DNA of 64,000 nucleotides from Exiguobacterium sp. Leaf196 (lineage in GTDB: Bacteria > Bacillota > Bacilli > Exiguobacteriales > Exiguobacteriaceae), in assembly GCF_001423965.1 (NCBI RefSeq), contig NZ_LMPV01000007.1, positions 62,001-126,000 of the forward strand, given 5' to 3'. A program made the translations under genes and the position numbers. This document shows positions 52,654 to 61,952 of the stretch, piece after piece (position 1 is the stretch's first letter; every line of letters begins with the position of its first letter). The notes under the pieces were generated by a model. The model had not been told where the DNA came from and made no database searches. It worked only from the letters and a program-made list of their open reading frames with translations.

Positions 52654-55173
52654 TTATGCCTGACGGCCGTGACAGTTCTTATATTTCTTACCGGATCCAC
52701 ACCAGCACGGATCGTTGCGTCCGATTTGGTCGTTTGGATTTTTCCGGACCGGTTTTTTCTTGACCGCTTTGTCTTCCTTACCAGAAACCGCGACTTCGTC
52801 TTGGACGACTTTTTCGCGTTTGAGGTTCGGGTCGAGATCCGCACGAAGGACGAATTGTGTCACTTCTTCTGCGATCGCAGCGTTCATCGCATCAAACATC
52901 ATTGAACCTTCCGATTGGTATTCACGGAGCGGGTCGTTTTGACCGTATGCCCGGAGGTGAATCCCTTCACGGAGTTGATCCATCTGATCGATGTGGTTCA
53001 TCCAGTGTTGGTCGACGGCACGTAGGACGATGACTTTTTCGAACTCATCGAATGCTTCTGCTGGGACTTCTGACCGTTTGTGCTCGTAGTGCGCGAATGT
53101 GCGCTCTTTGAGCAACTCGATGATCTCTTCGCGTTCTTTTCCGAAGAGGTCGCTTTCCGTGACTTTCTCTTCGATTGCAAGCGTCTGGTTCGCCCACTCC
53201 GCAAGCGCACCAATGCTCCATTCTTCCGGTACGAACTCGACCGGCGTGTACTGATGGACACCTGCTTCGATCGTTTGCTCAATCATCGGACGGACGATAT
53301 CTGACACGGAACCGGCATCGAGAATTGCTGCCCGGTCCGCGTACATGACTTTCCGTTGGTCCGCCATGACGTTATCGTAGCCGAGGACTTGTTTCCGTGC
53401 ATCAAAGTTATTTCCTTCGACGCGTTTTTGAGCCGATTCAACGGCACGAGACACCATCCGACTCTCGATCGGTTGCGAATCATCCATTCCGAGACGGTCC
53501 ATCATCGACTGCAGCGAATCAGAACCAAAGCGACGCATCAATTCATCTTCAAGTGAGAGATAGAATTGTGATGCACCTGGATCCCCTTGACGACCGGCAC
53601 GACCACGGAGCTGGTTATCGATACGGCGTGATTCGTGACGTTCTGTCCCGAGGATGTAGAGACCACCTTTTTCTAAGACGCCTTGACCGAGCTTGATGTC
53701 GGTACCACGACCGGCCATGTTCGTTGCGATCGTGACCGAGTTCGCTTGACCCGCGTTCTCGATGATTTCCGCTTCACGTGCGTGGTTTTTCGCGTTCAAG
53801 ACTTCGTGACGGATGCCACGTTTTTTGAGGATGTTACTAAGTAACTCCGACGTCTCGACGGCAACCGTACCGACGAGGACTGGTTGTCCTTCACGGTGGG
53901 CACGTTCGATTTCGTCTGCGACAGCAGCGAACTTCCCGTTCATCGTTTTGAAGATCAAGTCCGGCATATCGTTTCGGACGACCGGTTTGTTCGTCGGAAC
54001 CGGTACGACGTGCATGTTGTAGATGTTACGGAACTCTTCTTCCTCCGTCTTCGCTGTACCGGTCATCCCGGCAAGCTTCGTATACATCCGGAAGAAGTTT
54101 TGGTACGTGATCGTCGCAAGGGTCATGGATTCGCGTTGAATCTCGACGCCTTCCTTCGCTTCGATCGCTTGGTGCAAACCTTCCGAATAACGACGACCTT
54201 CCATGACACGACCCGTGAATTGGTCGATGATCATGACTTCGTCTTCGCGAACCATATAGTCGACGTCGCGATGCATGACAGCGTTCGCCCGCAGTGCGAG
54301 GCTTAAGTGATGGTTGAGCGCAACGTGTTCGAGACCAAACAAGTTATCAATGCCGAAGTATTTTTCAGCCCGGTCGATTCCTTGCTCCGTCAACAGGACA
54401 CTCTTCGTCTTGATGTCGACTGTGTAGTCTTCATCTGCTTTCATGATTTTCGCGAATGCATCTGCTTGCGAATAGAGCGCTGTCGATTTCTCGGCAGACC
54501 CTGAGATGATGAGCGGAGTCCGCGCTTCATCGACGAGAATCGAGTCGACTTCATCGACGACGGCATAACTGAGTGGACGTTGAACGCGGTCTTCTTTGTA
54601 GAGGACCATGTTGTCACGCAAGTAATCGAAACCAAACTCGTTGTTCGTTCCGTACGTGATGTCACAGCTGTATGCTGCTTGTTTTTCTTGACGCGACATG
54701 CTTGAGAGGTTCAAGCCGACCGAGAGACCAAGTGCTGCATAAAGCGGCTCCATGATGTCACGGTCACGTTTTGCGAGATATTCGTTGACGGTAACGACGT
54801 GTACGCCGTTGCCTGCGAGAGCATTCAAATAGACAGGGAGTGTTGCGACGAGCGTCTTACCTTCCCCGGTCTTCATTTCGGCGATATCCCCATTGTGCAG
54901 GACATATCCACCAATCAACTGAACGCGGTAGTGGCGCATGCCGAGAACGCGTGTTGACACTTCGCGACAGACCGCGAAGGCTTCCGGTAAAATATCATCT
55001 AAGTCTTCTCCGTTAGCGAGACGCTCACGGAATTCAACGACTTTCCCTTCCAGTTCTTGATCCGATAACGCACCGATTTGTGTCTCAAGCGCTTCCACAG
55101 CATCTGCTGCTTTTTCGGCTTTCTTCAGGACACGTTTCGTTGGTGCAAATAATTCTTTTAGAAAATTAGCCAT
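52654..55173 (-). CDS. secA: Protein translocase ATPase SecA
   Basis: An 839-residue export motor. Walker A is [11 protein letters not shown] (about 100-110), the DEAD-like site [14 protein letters not shown], helicase motif [10 protein letters not shown], and the C-terminal zinc tail [14 protein letters not shown]. Length and domains are complete. Works with SecYEG (secG at 7950). Confidence 0.98.
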   Translation of the reverse strand: MANFLKELFAPTKRVLKKAEKAADAVEALETQIGALSDQELEGKVVEFRERLANGEDLDDILPEAFAVCREVSTRVLGMRHYRVQLIGGYVLHNGDIAEMKTGEGKTLVATLPVYLNALAGNGVHVVTVNEYLAKRDRDIMEPLYAALGLSVGLNLSSMSRQEKQAAYSCDITYGTNNEFGFDYLRDNMVLYKEDRVQRPLSYAVVDEVDSILVDEARTPLIISGSAEKSTALYSQADAFAKIMKADEDYTVDIKTKSVLLTEQGIDRAEKYFGIDNLFGLEHVALNHHLSLALRANAVMHRDVDYMVREDEVMIIDQFTGRVMEGRRYSEGLHQAIEAKEGVEIQRESMTLATITYQNFFRMYTKLAGMTGTAKTEEEEFRNIYNMHVVPVPTNKPVVRNDMPDLIFKTMNGKFAAVADEIERAHREGQPVLVGTVAVETSELLSNILKKRGIRHEVLNAKNHAREAEIIENAGQANSVTIATNMAGRGTDIKLGQGVLEKGGLYILGTERHESRRIDNQLRGRAGRQGDPGASQFYLSLEDELMRRFGSDSLQSMMDRLGMDDSQPIESRMVSRAVESAQKRVEGNNFDARKQVLGYDNVMADQRKVMYADRAAILDAGSVSDIVRPMIEQTIEAGVHQYTPVEFVPEEWSIGALAEWANQTLAIEEKVTESDLFGKEREEIIELLKERTFAHYEHKRSEVPAEAFDEFEKVIVLRAVDQHWMNHIDQMDQLREGIHLRAYGQNDPLREYQSEGSMMFDAMNAAIAEEVTQFVLRADLDPNLKREKVVQDEVAVSGKEDKAVKKKPVRKNPNDQIGRNDPCWCGSGKKYKNCHGRQA

Positions 55174-55346
55174 GCCTTACAGTCCCCTTACTTCGAACGA
55201 TTCTTTGAACGAACAGAATTCCGAGATTTTTCCTTTATTCAGTGTACCGAATACGACGTCAAATTTCAACAAGCGGACCAAGTAGCGGTCTCGGTCTTTT
55301 GTCGTAGAGCAAACGTACCTTGTTTAGAAATAGTTTTCCATCATAT

Positions 55347-55379
55347 CAAAAAGGGACTCGCCCGTAAGAGCGAGTCCCT
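55347..55379 (-). terminator. Terminator of hpf
   Basis: A 10-bp stem AGGGACTCGC/GCGAGTCCCT with T5 on the minus strand, ten bases after the stop codon. Confidence 0.9.
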
Positions 55380-55389
55380 GTTGCATTCA

Positions 55390-55953
55390 TTATTCTGGTT
55401 CAATCAAACCGTAACGACCATCCTTACGACGGTAGACGACGTTCGTGTTGCCCGTTTCTGCGTCTGAGAAGACGAAGAATGCGTGTCCGAGCATGTCCAT
55501 CTGAAGAATCGCTTCTTCCGTGTCCATTGGTTTGAGTGTGAAACGCTTCGTCCGAACGAGTTCGAGTTCTGCCTCGTCCTCTTCATAGACTGGCGCTTCC
55601 GCTTCCGGTCCTTCGAGCGTTTTGAAGTACTCTCCGATGCCGCCTTCTTTAGCGCGCCCTCTCCGGTTCAATTTCGTTTTGTGTTTCCGGATCTGACGTT
55701 CGAGCTTATCGACGACGAGGTCGATTGCTGCATACATATCGCCATTGACATCCTCAGCACGGAGCAAGAGGTTTGGCATTGGAATCGTCACTTCGACTTT
55801 TTGCTTCTCATTGTTGACTTTGAGATTGACATAAGCCGTTTGCGCTTCCGTAGGAGTTGTAAAATAACGAGTTAACTTTTCAAGCTTTTTCTCGACGTAA
55901 TCCTTGAGAGCATCTGTGACGTCCAAGTTTTCACCGCGAATGTTGTAGATCAT
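55390..55953 (-). CDS. hpf: Ribosome hibernation-promoting factor, long form
   Basis: A 187-residue two-domain HPF. The N-terminal S30AE domain (1-100: YNIRGENLDVTDALKDYVEKK start) binds the decoding centre. A linker follows, then the C-terminal dimerisation domain (VRTKRFTLKPMDTEEAI to VVYRRKDGRYGLIEPE) that forms 100S dimers. AAGGAGG precedes the ATG. Upstream of secA, as in Bacillus. Confidence 0.96.
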   Translation of the reverse strand: MIYNIRGENLDVTDALKDYVEKKLEKLTRYFTTPTEAQTAYVNLKVNNEKQKVEVTIPMPNLLLRAEDVNGDMYAAIDLVVDKLERQIRKHKTKLNRRGRAKEGGIGEYFKTLEGPEAEAPVYEEDEAELELVRTKRFTLKPMDTEEAILQMDMLGHAFFVFSDAETGNTNVVYRRKDGRYGLIEPE

Positions 55954-56046
55954 GTAAACTCCTCCTTAAGTAACCGGTTGAACCTATGAATTCGAGATGC
56001 TCCAGTCGTTTCCTTCTGAATATTCGAAATTCTTCGGTTCGTTTTT

Positions 56047-56055
56047 ATTATAGCA
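56047..56055 (-). promoter_or_regulatory. Extended -10 promoter of hpf
   Basis: TGCTATAAT on the minus strand (TGn plus a perfect -10) with no good -35, giving a leader of about 85 bases before hpf. Confidence 0.55.
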
Positions 56056-56181
56056 CGATAAGTGAAGGAAGACCATGAGAACAATGACATTCTCATGAAC
56101 GTTCACTACTGTTCTTAGCGTACGATAATATTGAAGCATGTTGATGTTAACGTATATACCCGTTCTATCCGAACTCAAAAC

Positions 56182-56216
56182 AAAAACCGCTTTTAGGCGA
56201 CTAGCCTAAAAACGGT
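56182..56216 (-). terminator. Terminator of the cold-shock gene
   Basis: A 13-bp stem with one mismatch (ACCGTTTTTAGGC/GCCTAAAAGCGGT), 5-base loop and T5 on the minus strand. Confidence 0.85.
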
Positions 56217-56232
56217 GGCGGCTGCTATTGGA

Positions 56233-56433
56233 TTAGATCTTTGAAACGTTCGCAGCTTGTGGACCACGATCGCCTTCAACGATTTCAAATTCCACTTCTT
56301 CGCCTTCTTCAAGTGATTTGTAACCATCAGCTTGAATTGCTGAGAAGTGTACGAATACGTCTTTAGCATCAGACGTTTCAATGAAACCATAACCCTTTTC
56401 AGCATTAAACCATTTTACTTTACCTTGTTCCAT
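56233..56433 (-). CDS. Cold-shock protein (CspA family)
   Basis: A 66-residue single cold-shock domain with RNP1 KGYGFIE and RNP2 DVFVHFSAI, ending [10 protein letters not shown]. Single-stranded RNA chaperone. Complete. It has its own promoter, a hairpin in the 5' leader and a terminator, and codon use typical of a strongly expressed gene. Confidence 0.96.
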   Translation of the reverse strand: MEQGKVKWFNAEKGYGFIETSDAKDVFVHFSAIQADGYKSLEEGEEVEFEIVEGDRGPQAANVSKI

Positions 56434-56488
56434 TCGAATTCACGTTCCCTTCGCAAACCAGAGTTCGAGAGCAAGCTCTCTACGGCTT

Positions 56489-56517
56489 AGTCTATCAAAA
56501 GAAGGAATTATTGACAA
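56489..56517 (-). promoter_or_regulatory. Promoter of the cold-shock gene
   Basis: TTGTCA (56512-56517), 17-base spacer, TAGACT (56489-56494) on the minus strand. A GAGAG-CTTG-CTCTC hairpin (56468-56481) lies at the expected start of the roughly 50-base leader. Confidence 0.7.
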
Positions 56518-56599
56518 TTAAAAATTCTGATTAATTTGAATTCAATCTGAAAAATGAATAATATTCCCTACTTATTGCTTTATATTTTAAAAAATCACA

Positions 56600-56628
56600 T
56601 TGTCATTACAGTTGTACTATTGTATTAT
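56600..56628 (+). promoter_or_regulatory. Promoter of comK
   Basis: TTGTCA, 17-base spacer, TATTAT on the plus strand, in an AT-rich region 57 bases before the comK ATG. No clear ComK K-box was found by eye. Confidence 0.55.
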
Positions 56629-56684
56629 ATCGTTAGTAATTACCTATTTTATCCATTGTCCTATCTTAAGGAGGATGTAGTCGA

Positions 56685-57191
56685 ATGCGACCATTCCATA
56701 ATGACGAAAAGTATCGAATCACGAAACGGACGGTGGCGATTCTCCCGTGCTACGACATGATGAAGCAATCCATCATCGTACTCGAGGATGGCTCGACCAT
56801 CATGACCCCGCTTCGACCGTATCAACTACTGCAGCTTTCCTGCAGGCAATACAACAGTTCCATTGAGGAACGCATCGTGACAGCAAAACGTGTCGCATCT
56901 GTAAAAGGAAAAGTACCAGTCGTCATTGAACCGACACTCGGCCTCGTGTTTTTCCCAACAAAATCACCGAAACGTGATGATTGCGAGTGGTATGCTTGGA
57001 GCCACATGTCTGAAGTCATCGAGGAAGACGGACAGACGAAGCTCAAGACTCGTAATGGCATGATCCTTCCCGTAAACGCCTCTCCTTACATCGTCCTCAA
57101 CCAAATGAAAGCAACTGGCGAGCTGATGGCTCGTTATCAACAATTGAACGCGATGACATTAGAGGAACGCTTTAATGCAATCAAATCTTAA
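56685..57191 (+). CDS. comK: ComK-family competence transcription factor
   Basis: A 168-residue protein. The segment LRPYQLLQLSCRQYNSSIEE aligns with the Bacillus ComK core (SCRFFGSS region), followed by VVIEPTLGLVFFPTKSPKRDDCEW and SHMSEV, matching ComK positions with hydrophobic and Pro-Thr conserved. About 25 residues shorter than Bacillus ComK at the C-terminus. ComK activates DNA-uptake genes in Bacillus; none of them is in this window. AAGGAGG lies ten bases before the ATG. It has its own terminator. Confidence 0.82.
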   Translation: MRPFHNDEKYRITKRTVAILPCYDMMKQSIIVLEDGSTIMTPLRPYQLLQLSCRQYNSSIEERIVTAKRVASVKGKVPVVIEPTLGLVFFPTKSPKRDDCEWYAWSHMSEVIEEDGQTKLKTRNGMILPVNASPYIVLNQMKATGELMARYQQLNAMTLEERFNAIKS

Positions 57192-57211
57192 AGAGTAACC
57201 GTAAAAAAATC

Positions 57212-57245
57212 AGGGTTGGGCGATGAATTCGCTCAATCCTTTTTG
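57212..57245 (+). terminator. Terminator of comK
   Basis: Stem AGGGTTGGGCG/CGCTCAATCCT (G-U pairs) then TTTTT. Its 3' arm overlaps the -35 of the flagellar promoter. Confidence 0.7.
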
Positions 57246-57259
57246 GTTTCTGCCGATAT
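57233..57259 (+). promoter_or_regulatory. Sigma-D promoter of the flagellar mini-operon
   Basis: TCAA (57233-57236), 15-base spacer, GCCGATAT (57252-57259). The -10 is a perfect match to the sigma-D consensus and the -35 differs from TAAA at one base. Confidence 0.8.
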
Positions 57260-57299
57260 ATAATGAGATGACAGTTTTAAAAAACAAGGAGGCTTCTCG

Positions 57300-59153
57300 A
57301 TGAACATCCAATTGAATCCGGCACGTCCGGCGCAATCCCCTGGTCAGACGCCGCTTTTGGACACAAAGACCTATAAAGGGACGGTCCTTGAGCAGACTGG
57401 TCCGCATACGGCTCTCGTCCAGGTCGGTCGGGATAAGATCGAGATGACCTTCACAGGCGACGTTCCGACAGGTGATTTCCAGTTCAAGGTCAAAGGACAG
57501 ACAGCAGAAGGTTACCTGATTGAACAACTAACACCAGCGACACCAGATGCGGAAACGCCACCTGTCCTGTCTGTTCCGTCAAATGTCGATCCCGCTTTGC
57601 TTGAAGGTGTACCTGCAGAACTGAAGCAAGCCGTCGCGAAGTTACTCGCAAGCGGTCAATTGCCGCAGACACCGGAAATCGTCGCCCAGCTTGTGACGGC
57701 ACTGCAAGGAACGTACAAGGACTTAGCACTCGAACTCGTGTCGCGACCGGATACTGCACTGCCAGTTGACGCCGACGTCTTGATCGCAAGTCTCCTTGCG
57801 ACAACGGAAGACTATTCGGACGTCCTTCCGGAGCACGACGCCTTAACGGAGCAACCGACGTTTGAAAAAGCCGTCGCCCTTGACGTCGCTCGTGTGACGC
57901 TACCGACGCAACGCGATATCGAGACAGCGTCATCTCTGCATATCCGACAATACATTGAACACGTACCAGCAGAGAAACGCCCGGCACTCGTCGCAACGCT
58001 CGAACAAGGCGAGATTGAGACGGTCCGCAAACAACTGGCGCCCTATTTCCCGCAAACACCGCTTGAGCCGAAGACAAGTGTCCGCGAGCAATTGATTGGT
58101 CTGACGGCACGGGCAAGTCAAACGGAACCAGTAACGGGGCAAACGGCACCGGTCCGCTCTGCCTTGACGCTTGTCCGCGAAGTGACGCCACGGCTTGCCG
58201 AAATCACGAACGATTTCAAGAGCCAACAGCGAACGATCGTCTCCCAACTTCGCCAGATCGAACCACTCGTCGAGACACGTCCAGTCCAGATGGTCGCCGT
58301 CATCGAGAGTACGGCGCAACGCTTAAAACAAGTCTTCCAGCAAACGGATGCTTTGTTACATACCTCGATGAAGGATGAAAAACAGCTAGTCCACTTTTTA
58401 TCGAAACTCGAACGGGGTGCGGAACTGGCGTTACTCGGGCGTGGAACAGAGGCAAAAGCCGTATTACAAGAAGTCCGGGTTGCGTTTGAAGCCTTCCGGT
58501 ATGCGCCAGCAAACGTTCGTCCGACTTACTTACCGGAGATGCAGGGACTACTGCCACAAGCGCCGTTTCCTTCGTCACAAACGGCACAAAAAGTCGTTCC
58601 ATATGAGCCGCAACAGAACAGTCCACGTCTTTTGCAGGAAACCGTCCAAAAGACGCTTCAGCTCCAGACGGCGGAACTGAAACTGAGTACGCCGGCAGCA
58701 AATCCGGAAGCTGCCAAATTGCAGACGTTCCTTGCAGCACAACAGCAAGTCAATAAACCGGACAGTCAGCAACAGTTGAACCAGATTTTACTCGCCTTAC
58801 CGGTCCAACTTATTGAAGCGACGGCAGGACTCCACGTCCATTTGCAAAATAAACGGCCGGACGAAGTGATCGACTGGGAAAACAATACGTTGTATGTCCA
58901 GCTCAATACGCCGCGCCTCGGGGAAATCGGTGTCCGGGTCGAGACCGTTAACCGAAAGATGCAGATCACAATCGAAAACGATCATCCGGTCCTTGAACAA
59001 CTGGCGACCCCATTCCTCGACCGAACGACGGACGCCTTGCAAGCAACCGGTTACCAAGACGTCCGAATCCAGTTCCGTCCATTCACGCGTGAGCAAGTCA
59101 CAGAAACCGTCAAACAAGACGAGACACCACGTGGCTATGACTACCTTATCTAA
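57300..59153 (+). CDS. FliK-like flagellar hook-length control protein (YlqG-like)
   Basis: A 617-residue protein with a Gln/Thr/Pro/Glu-rich, low-complexity helical body and a C-terminal FliK-like domain (about 500-600: VDWENN-like strand, LNTPRLGEIGVRVETVNRKM, then IENDHPVLEQLATPF). FliK C-domains interact with FlhB to switch export specificity; here a small FlhB-C-like gene follows directly. The N-terminus may hold a molecular ruler. AAGGAGG before the ATG. First gene behind the sigma-D promoter. Confidence 0.75.
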   Translation: MNIQLNPARPAQSPGQTPLLDTKTYKGTVLEQTGPHTALVQVGRDKIEMTFTGDVPTGDFQFKVKGQTAEGYLIEQLTPATPDAETPPVLSVPSNVDPALLEGVPAELKQAVAKLLASGQLPQTPEIVAQLVTALQGTYKDLALELVSRPDTALPVDADVLIASLLATTEDYSDVLPEHDALTEQPTFEKAVALDVARVTLPTQRDIETASSLHIRQYIEHVPAEKRPALVATLEQGEIETVRKQLAPYFPQTPLEPKTSVREQLIGLTARASQTEPVTGQTAPVRSALTLVREVTPRLAEITNDFKSQQRTIVSQLRQIEPLVETRPVQMVAVIESTAQRLKQVFQQTDALLHTSMKDEKQLVHFLSKLERGAELALLGRGTEAKAVLQEVRVAFEAFRYAPANVRPTYLPEMQGLLPQAPFPSSQTAQKVVPYEPQQNSPRLLQETVQKTLQLQTAELKLSTPAANPEAAKLQTFLAAQQQVNKPDSQQQLNQILLALPVQLIEATAGLHVHLQNKRPDEVIDWENNTLYVQLNTPRLGEIGVRVETVNRKMQITIENDHPVLEQLATPFLDRTTDALQATGYQDVRIQFRPFTREQVTETVKQDETPRGYDYLI

Positions 59154-59167
59154 AAGGAGAGACCGAT

Positions 59168-59458
59168 ATGTATCAGAAAATCGACTTAACCGGACGCAAG
59201 ACGGCTGCTGTCCTCCGCTACGATGAAGCATCCGGTCAAGCACCGGTCGTCGTCGCTCGAGCTAGCGGTCAAGCCGCCGATCGAATCCTGCAAGAAGCAC
59301 GGGCGAACGGGGTCGCGATCGAACACGATACGTCCCTGCTCGGTCACTTGCTTGATCTCGACCTTGGGACAGCGATCCCACCGCAACTTTACGACGTGAT
59401 GGCAGAACTGCTCTTACTGATCGAAGAACTCGACAATGCGAAAGGACGGCAGACATGA
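59168..59458 (+). CDS. FlhB C-terminal-domain-like protein (YlqH-like)
   Basis: A 96-residue protein matching only the cytoplasmic domain of FlhB/EscU export switches: AAVLRYDEASGQAPVVVARA, then AADRILQEARANGVAIEH, LLGHLLDLDLGTAIP and QLYDVMAELLLLI. The NPTH autocleavage motif and the membrane part of FlhB are absent. In Bacillus the comparable pair is ylqG-ylqH. Its end overlaps the next gene by four bases. Confidence 0.88.
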   Translation: MYQKIDLTGRKTAAVLRYDEASGQAPVVVARASGQAADRILQEARANGVAIEHDTSLLGHLLDLDLGTAIPPQLYDVMAELLLLIEELDNAKGRQT

Positions 59459-59847
59459 CAGAACAAGAACTCTACGCGATGACCCCGCAACAGCTGACGG
59501 AAGTGATGTTGACGGGACTCGCCCTTCAATACGATCGCGCCATCCTCGCGCGTGACGCGAACCGCTTTGACGAAGTCAACGAACGCTTACAAAAAGCCTA
59601 TCAGTTACTCGACAAATTGCAGGCGGGGTTACATGACGACGGTGGTATCATCACCGCACAGCTCGATGCCCTCTACCACTATCTTGCTGAGCAAACGTTA
59701 CAGGTTTATAAGACGCCGCGTGTCTTAGACGAACTACTCGAACTGGCAGAAGACTTACGCGTCACTTGGCAAGCGGCACAGACCGTCGATCGACCACTCG
59801 TGCGCGCCGCACATCATCAACGATACGAAGGGATGGAATACGAATGA
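59455..59847 (+). CDS. FliS-like flagellin chaperone
   Basis: A 130-residue helical protein with the FliS pattern: TPQQLTEVMLTGLALQYDRAI at the start and a later VYKTPRVLDELLELAEDLRVTW. FliS binds the flagellin C-terminus and stops premature polymerisation. Both ends overlap neighbours (ATGA), and flagellin follows directly, which supports the call. It lacks the usual Tyr-rich N-terminus, so it is a divergent member. Confidence 0.72.
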   Translation: MTEQELYAMTPQQLTEVMLTGLALQYDRAILARDANRFDEVNERLQKAYQLLDKLQAGLHDDGGIITAQLDALYHYLAEQTLQVYKTPRVLDELLELAEDLRVTWQAAQTVDRPLVRAAHHQRYEGMEYE

Positions 59848-60725
59848 GAATCACGAACAACGTTCAAGCCTTAAAGGCTTATCGCAATCTCAGCATCAAC
59901 CAGACGAACGTCAAGACGACGATGGATAAACTATCGAGCGGTCAGAAGATTAACCGGGGTGCGGATGATGCAGCTGGTCTCGCGATCTCGGAGAAGATGC
60001 GCAATCGCTTGAAGGCACTCGATAAAGCGGAACAGAACGTCCTCGATGGTGTCTCGATGATTCAAACGGCTGAAGGTGGTTTGAGTGAAACACATAACCT
60101 ATTGCAACGGATGCGGGAACTGGCCGTTCAAGCTGGGAACGAAACACTTGCAAAAGAAGACCGATTAGCTATCCAAAGTGAGATAACGGCTCTTACAAAT
60201 GAAGTTTCACGTATCTCAAAAACGACGCAATTCAATGGAAAAGAATTATTAAGTGGGAAATTCAAGAATACTAATAATGCAATATTCATCCAGACAAACG
60301 CGGGGGCAAACGAAGGGATCTCGATTACAATTGCGGATATGAGATCATCAGCACTCGGGATAAGTACTAAAACAAAACCAAACGTTGACGTCCCACCTCT
60401 TAACCCCAACGTCACTGAATATGCACTAAGTGTCATGACAAGCGCTGACGCAAATAAGGCAATTAGTCAATATACAAAAGCAATTGATAAGGTGTCTTTA
60501 CAACGGGCACAACTCGGGGCGATCCAGAACCGATTCGAAGCAACGTCGTCCGTCCTCAGTGTCAGCGTCGAAAACTTGACGGCGTCGGAATCACGAATTC
60601 GCGACACCGATATGGCGCGTGAGATGATGGAATATGCGAAGTACAATATCCTTAACCAATCCGGGATGGCGATGATTGCTCAAGCAAACGCCCTACCGCA
60701 AGGCGTCTTACAATTACTCAACTAA
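59844..60725 (+). CDS. hag: Flagellin
   Basis: A 293-residue flagellin with only D0/D1. N-terminal MRITNNVQALKAYRNLSIN and SGQKINRGADDAAGLAISEK; C-terminal SVENLTASESRIRDTDMARE followed by LNQSGMAMIAQANALPQGVL. Start at the ATG overlapping the fliS-like stop; the 26-codon extension is rejected. The middle (about 60155-60500) is visibly more A/T-rich, with codons such as ATA, AAT and TTA, than either end, suggesting exchange of the central variable part. The hag symbol is by function; there may be other flagellin genes elsewhere. Confidence 0.92.
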   Translation: MRITNNVQALKAYRNLSINQTNVKTTMDKLSSGQKINRGADDAAGLAISEKMRNRLKALDKAEQNVLDGVSMIQTAEGGLSETHNLLQRMRELAVQAGNETLAKEDRLAIQSEITALTNEVSRISKTTQFNGKELLSGKFKNTNNAIFIQTNAGANEGISITIADMRSSALGISTKTKPNVDVPPLNPNVTEYALSVMTSADANKAISQYTKAIDKVSLQRAQLGAIQNRFEATSSVLSVSVENLTASESRIRDTDMAREMMEYAKYNILNQSGMAMIAQANALPQGVLQLLN

Positions 60726-60738
60726 GGAGGCAAACCCG

Positions 60739-61179
60739 ATGGATATCCGCCGCATCCAAGAAACGCAACGACTCCAGTCCTTAAAAGGCGGTCCCCGTGA
60801 AGTCGAGGCATCGACGACGTTCTCTGCCTTGATGCAGGAGAAACGGGACCACAAAGGTTACGAGCGCCTGCAACAGAAGCTCGCGCTCGTCGAAGAACAC
60901 GGTCAATTGCTAGCTGAGAGCCAGACGATCGAACATCTCGAAAGCTACAAAGAAAAGATCAAGGACTTCTTAAAAGATGCCCTCGACCAATCACAACAAC
61001 TCGAAGAGAAGCGCGGCTTTAATCGTCGTGGTCGGACGAAGATTTATAAAGTCGTCGAGCAAGTCGACGCAAAACTCCTTCAGTTGACGGATACGGTCAT
61101 CTCTGGCGAGTCGCGTCGGCTCGATATCCTCGACCAAATCGGCGAGATTAAAGGGATGCTCGTCAACGTCTTCGTGTAA
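60739..61179 (+). CDS. YaaR family protein (DUF327)
   Basis: A 146-residue soluble, helical, charged protein starting MDIRRIQETQRLQSLKG, with LESYKEKIKDFLKDALDQSQ and TKIYKVVEQVDAKLLQLTD, matching DUF327. TAAGGAGG lies nine bases before the ATG; an upstream extension overlaps flagellin. DUF327 genes often lie in flagellar or early chromosome clusters. Function unknown. Confidence 0.82.
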   Translation: MDIRRIQETQRLQSLKGGPREVEASTTFSALMQEKRDHKGYERLQQKLALVEEHGQLLAESQTIEHLESYKEKIKDFLKDALDQSQQLEEKRGFNRRGRTKIYKVVEQVDAKLLQLTDTVISGESRRLDILDQIGEIKGMLVNVFV

Positions 61180-61203
61180 TCCAAATTAGAGGAGTTCCTC
61201 CAT

Positions 61204-61866
61204 ATGCCAGATCTATATTTTAAAAAATGTACCTGCCCCTACTGCTTGAAGATAACGGAAACAAAACGAGTCTTATCGAGGCATGCCCGTGTCGCTTCGA
61301 CCGACTTTGATGGTTTCATTCGCTATAAAGGTTCCAACGTGTACCTTTATGAACCGGTCCAGTGTATCCATTGTCGGTTCTTCTTCCACGAATCATTCGG
61401 AAAGTTGTCGCCGGATGTTCGGGTGATGTTACAAGAGCACATCCTGTCGACGCTTCCTGTCTTACCATTCGCTAGTACAGAACGGACAATCGAACAGGCA
61501 ATCCAGCTCTACAAGCTTTGTCTCTACACTGCTCAGTTGACAGAGCAAAAAGCAGCGATCCAAGCGATGCTTGGCGTTCGTTTATCCTGGTTGCACCGTT
61601 TAATCGGGCAATCAGAGGAAGAGAAACTTTGGGCGAGTCGAGCGATTGAAAAATATGTATCACTTTATGAGAACTACACGTCAACTCAAAAAAGTGGTAT
61701 TCCGGAAGAGGTACTGCTACTACGGATCGCTGATTTATACGCTGTGACACAAGATAAAGAGCAAGCTCGTCTATGGTATGGTCGTTTATTCCACAGTCAA
61801 GAAGCTACAGACAAAATCAAAAAAGAAGCACGATCTCATTGGGAATGGGTTCAAGAGCAGGACTGA
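61204..61866 (+). CDS. DUF2225-family protein
   Basis: A 220-residue protein. CTCPYCLKITETKRVLSRHA at the start and VQCIHCRFFFHESFGKLS at about 60 give two CxxC pairs, a probable zinc site. The rest is helical, TPR-like (LLRIADLYAVTQDKEQARLW). This arrangement fits DUF2225. Function unknown; terminator at its stop codon. Confidence 0.78.
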   Translation: MPDLYFKKCTCPYCLKITETKRVLSRHARVASTDFDGFIRYKGSNVYLYEPVQCIHCRFFFHESFGKLSPDVRVMLQEHILSTLPVLPFASTERTIEQAIQLYKLCLYTAQLTEQKAAIQAMLGVRLSWLHRLIGQSEEEKLWASRAIEKYVSLYENYTSTQKSGIPEEVLLLRIADLYAVTQDKEQARLWYGRLFHSQEATDKIKKEARSHWEWVQEQD

Positions 61867-61901
61867 TCCTTGTTCGTCATCAGACGGGACAAGGATTTTT
61901 T
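61865..61901 (+). terminator. Terminator of the DUF2225 gene
   Basis: Stem ATCCTTGTTC/GGACAAGGAT with one G-U and T6, starting in the stop codon. Confidence 0.8.
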
Positions 61902-61952
61902 CACCACTCGTCGAAAGGAGCCAACACACTGTTTCAGGAAAGGAGGTCCGCG

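Noticed and set aside
55984-56178. 64-residue minus-strand reading frame upstream of hpf
   Set aside because: It covers the hpf promoter region, has no ribosome site and looks like random AT-rich translation.
56434-56684. ComK K-boxes (AAAA-N5-TTTT) in the csp-comK gap
   Set aside because: The region is rich in A and T runs, but none has the right spacing on clear inspection.
56554-56760. 68-residue plus-strand frame overlapping the start of comK
   Set aside because: It lacks a ribosome site, runs through the comK promoter and overlaps comK in another frame.
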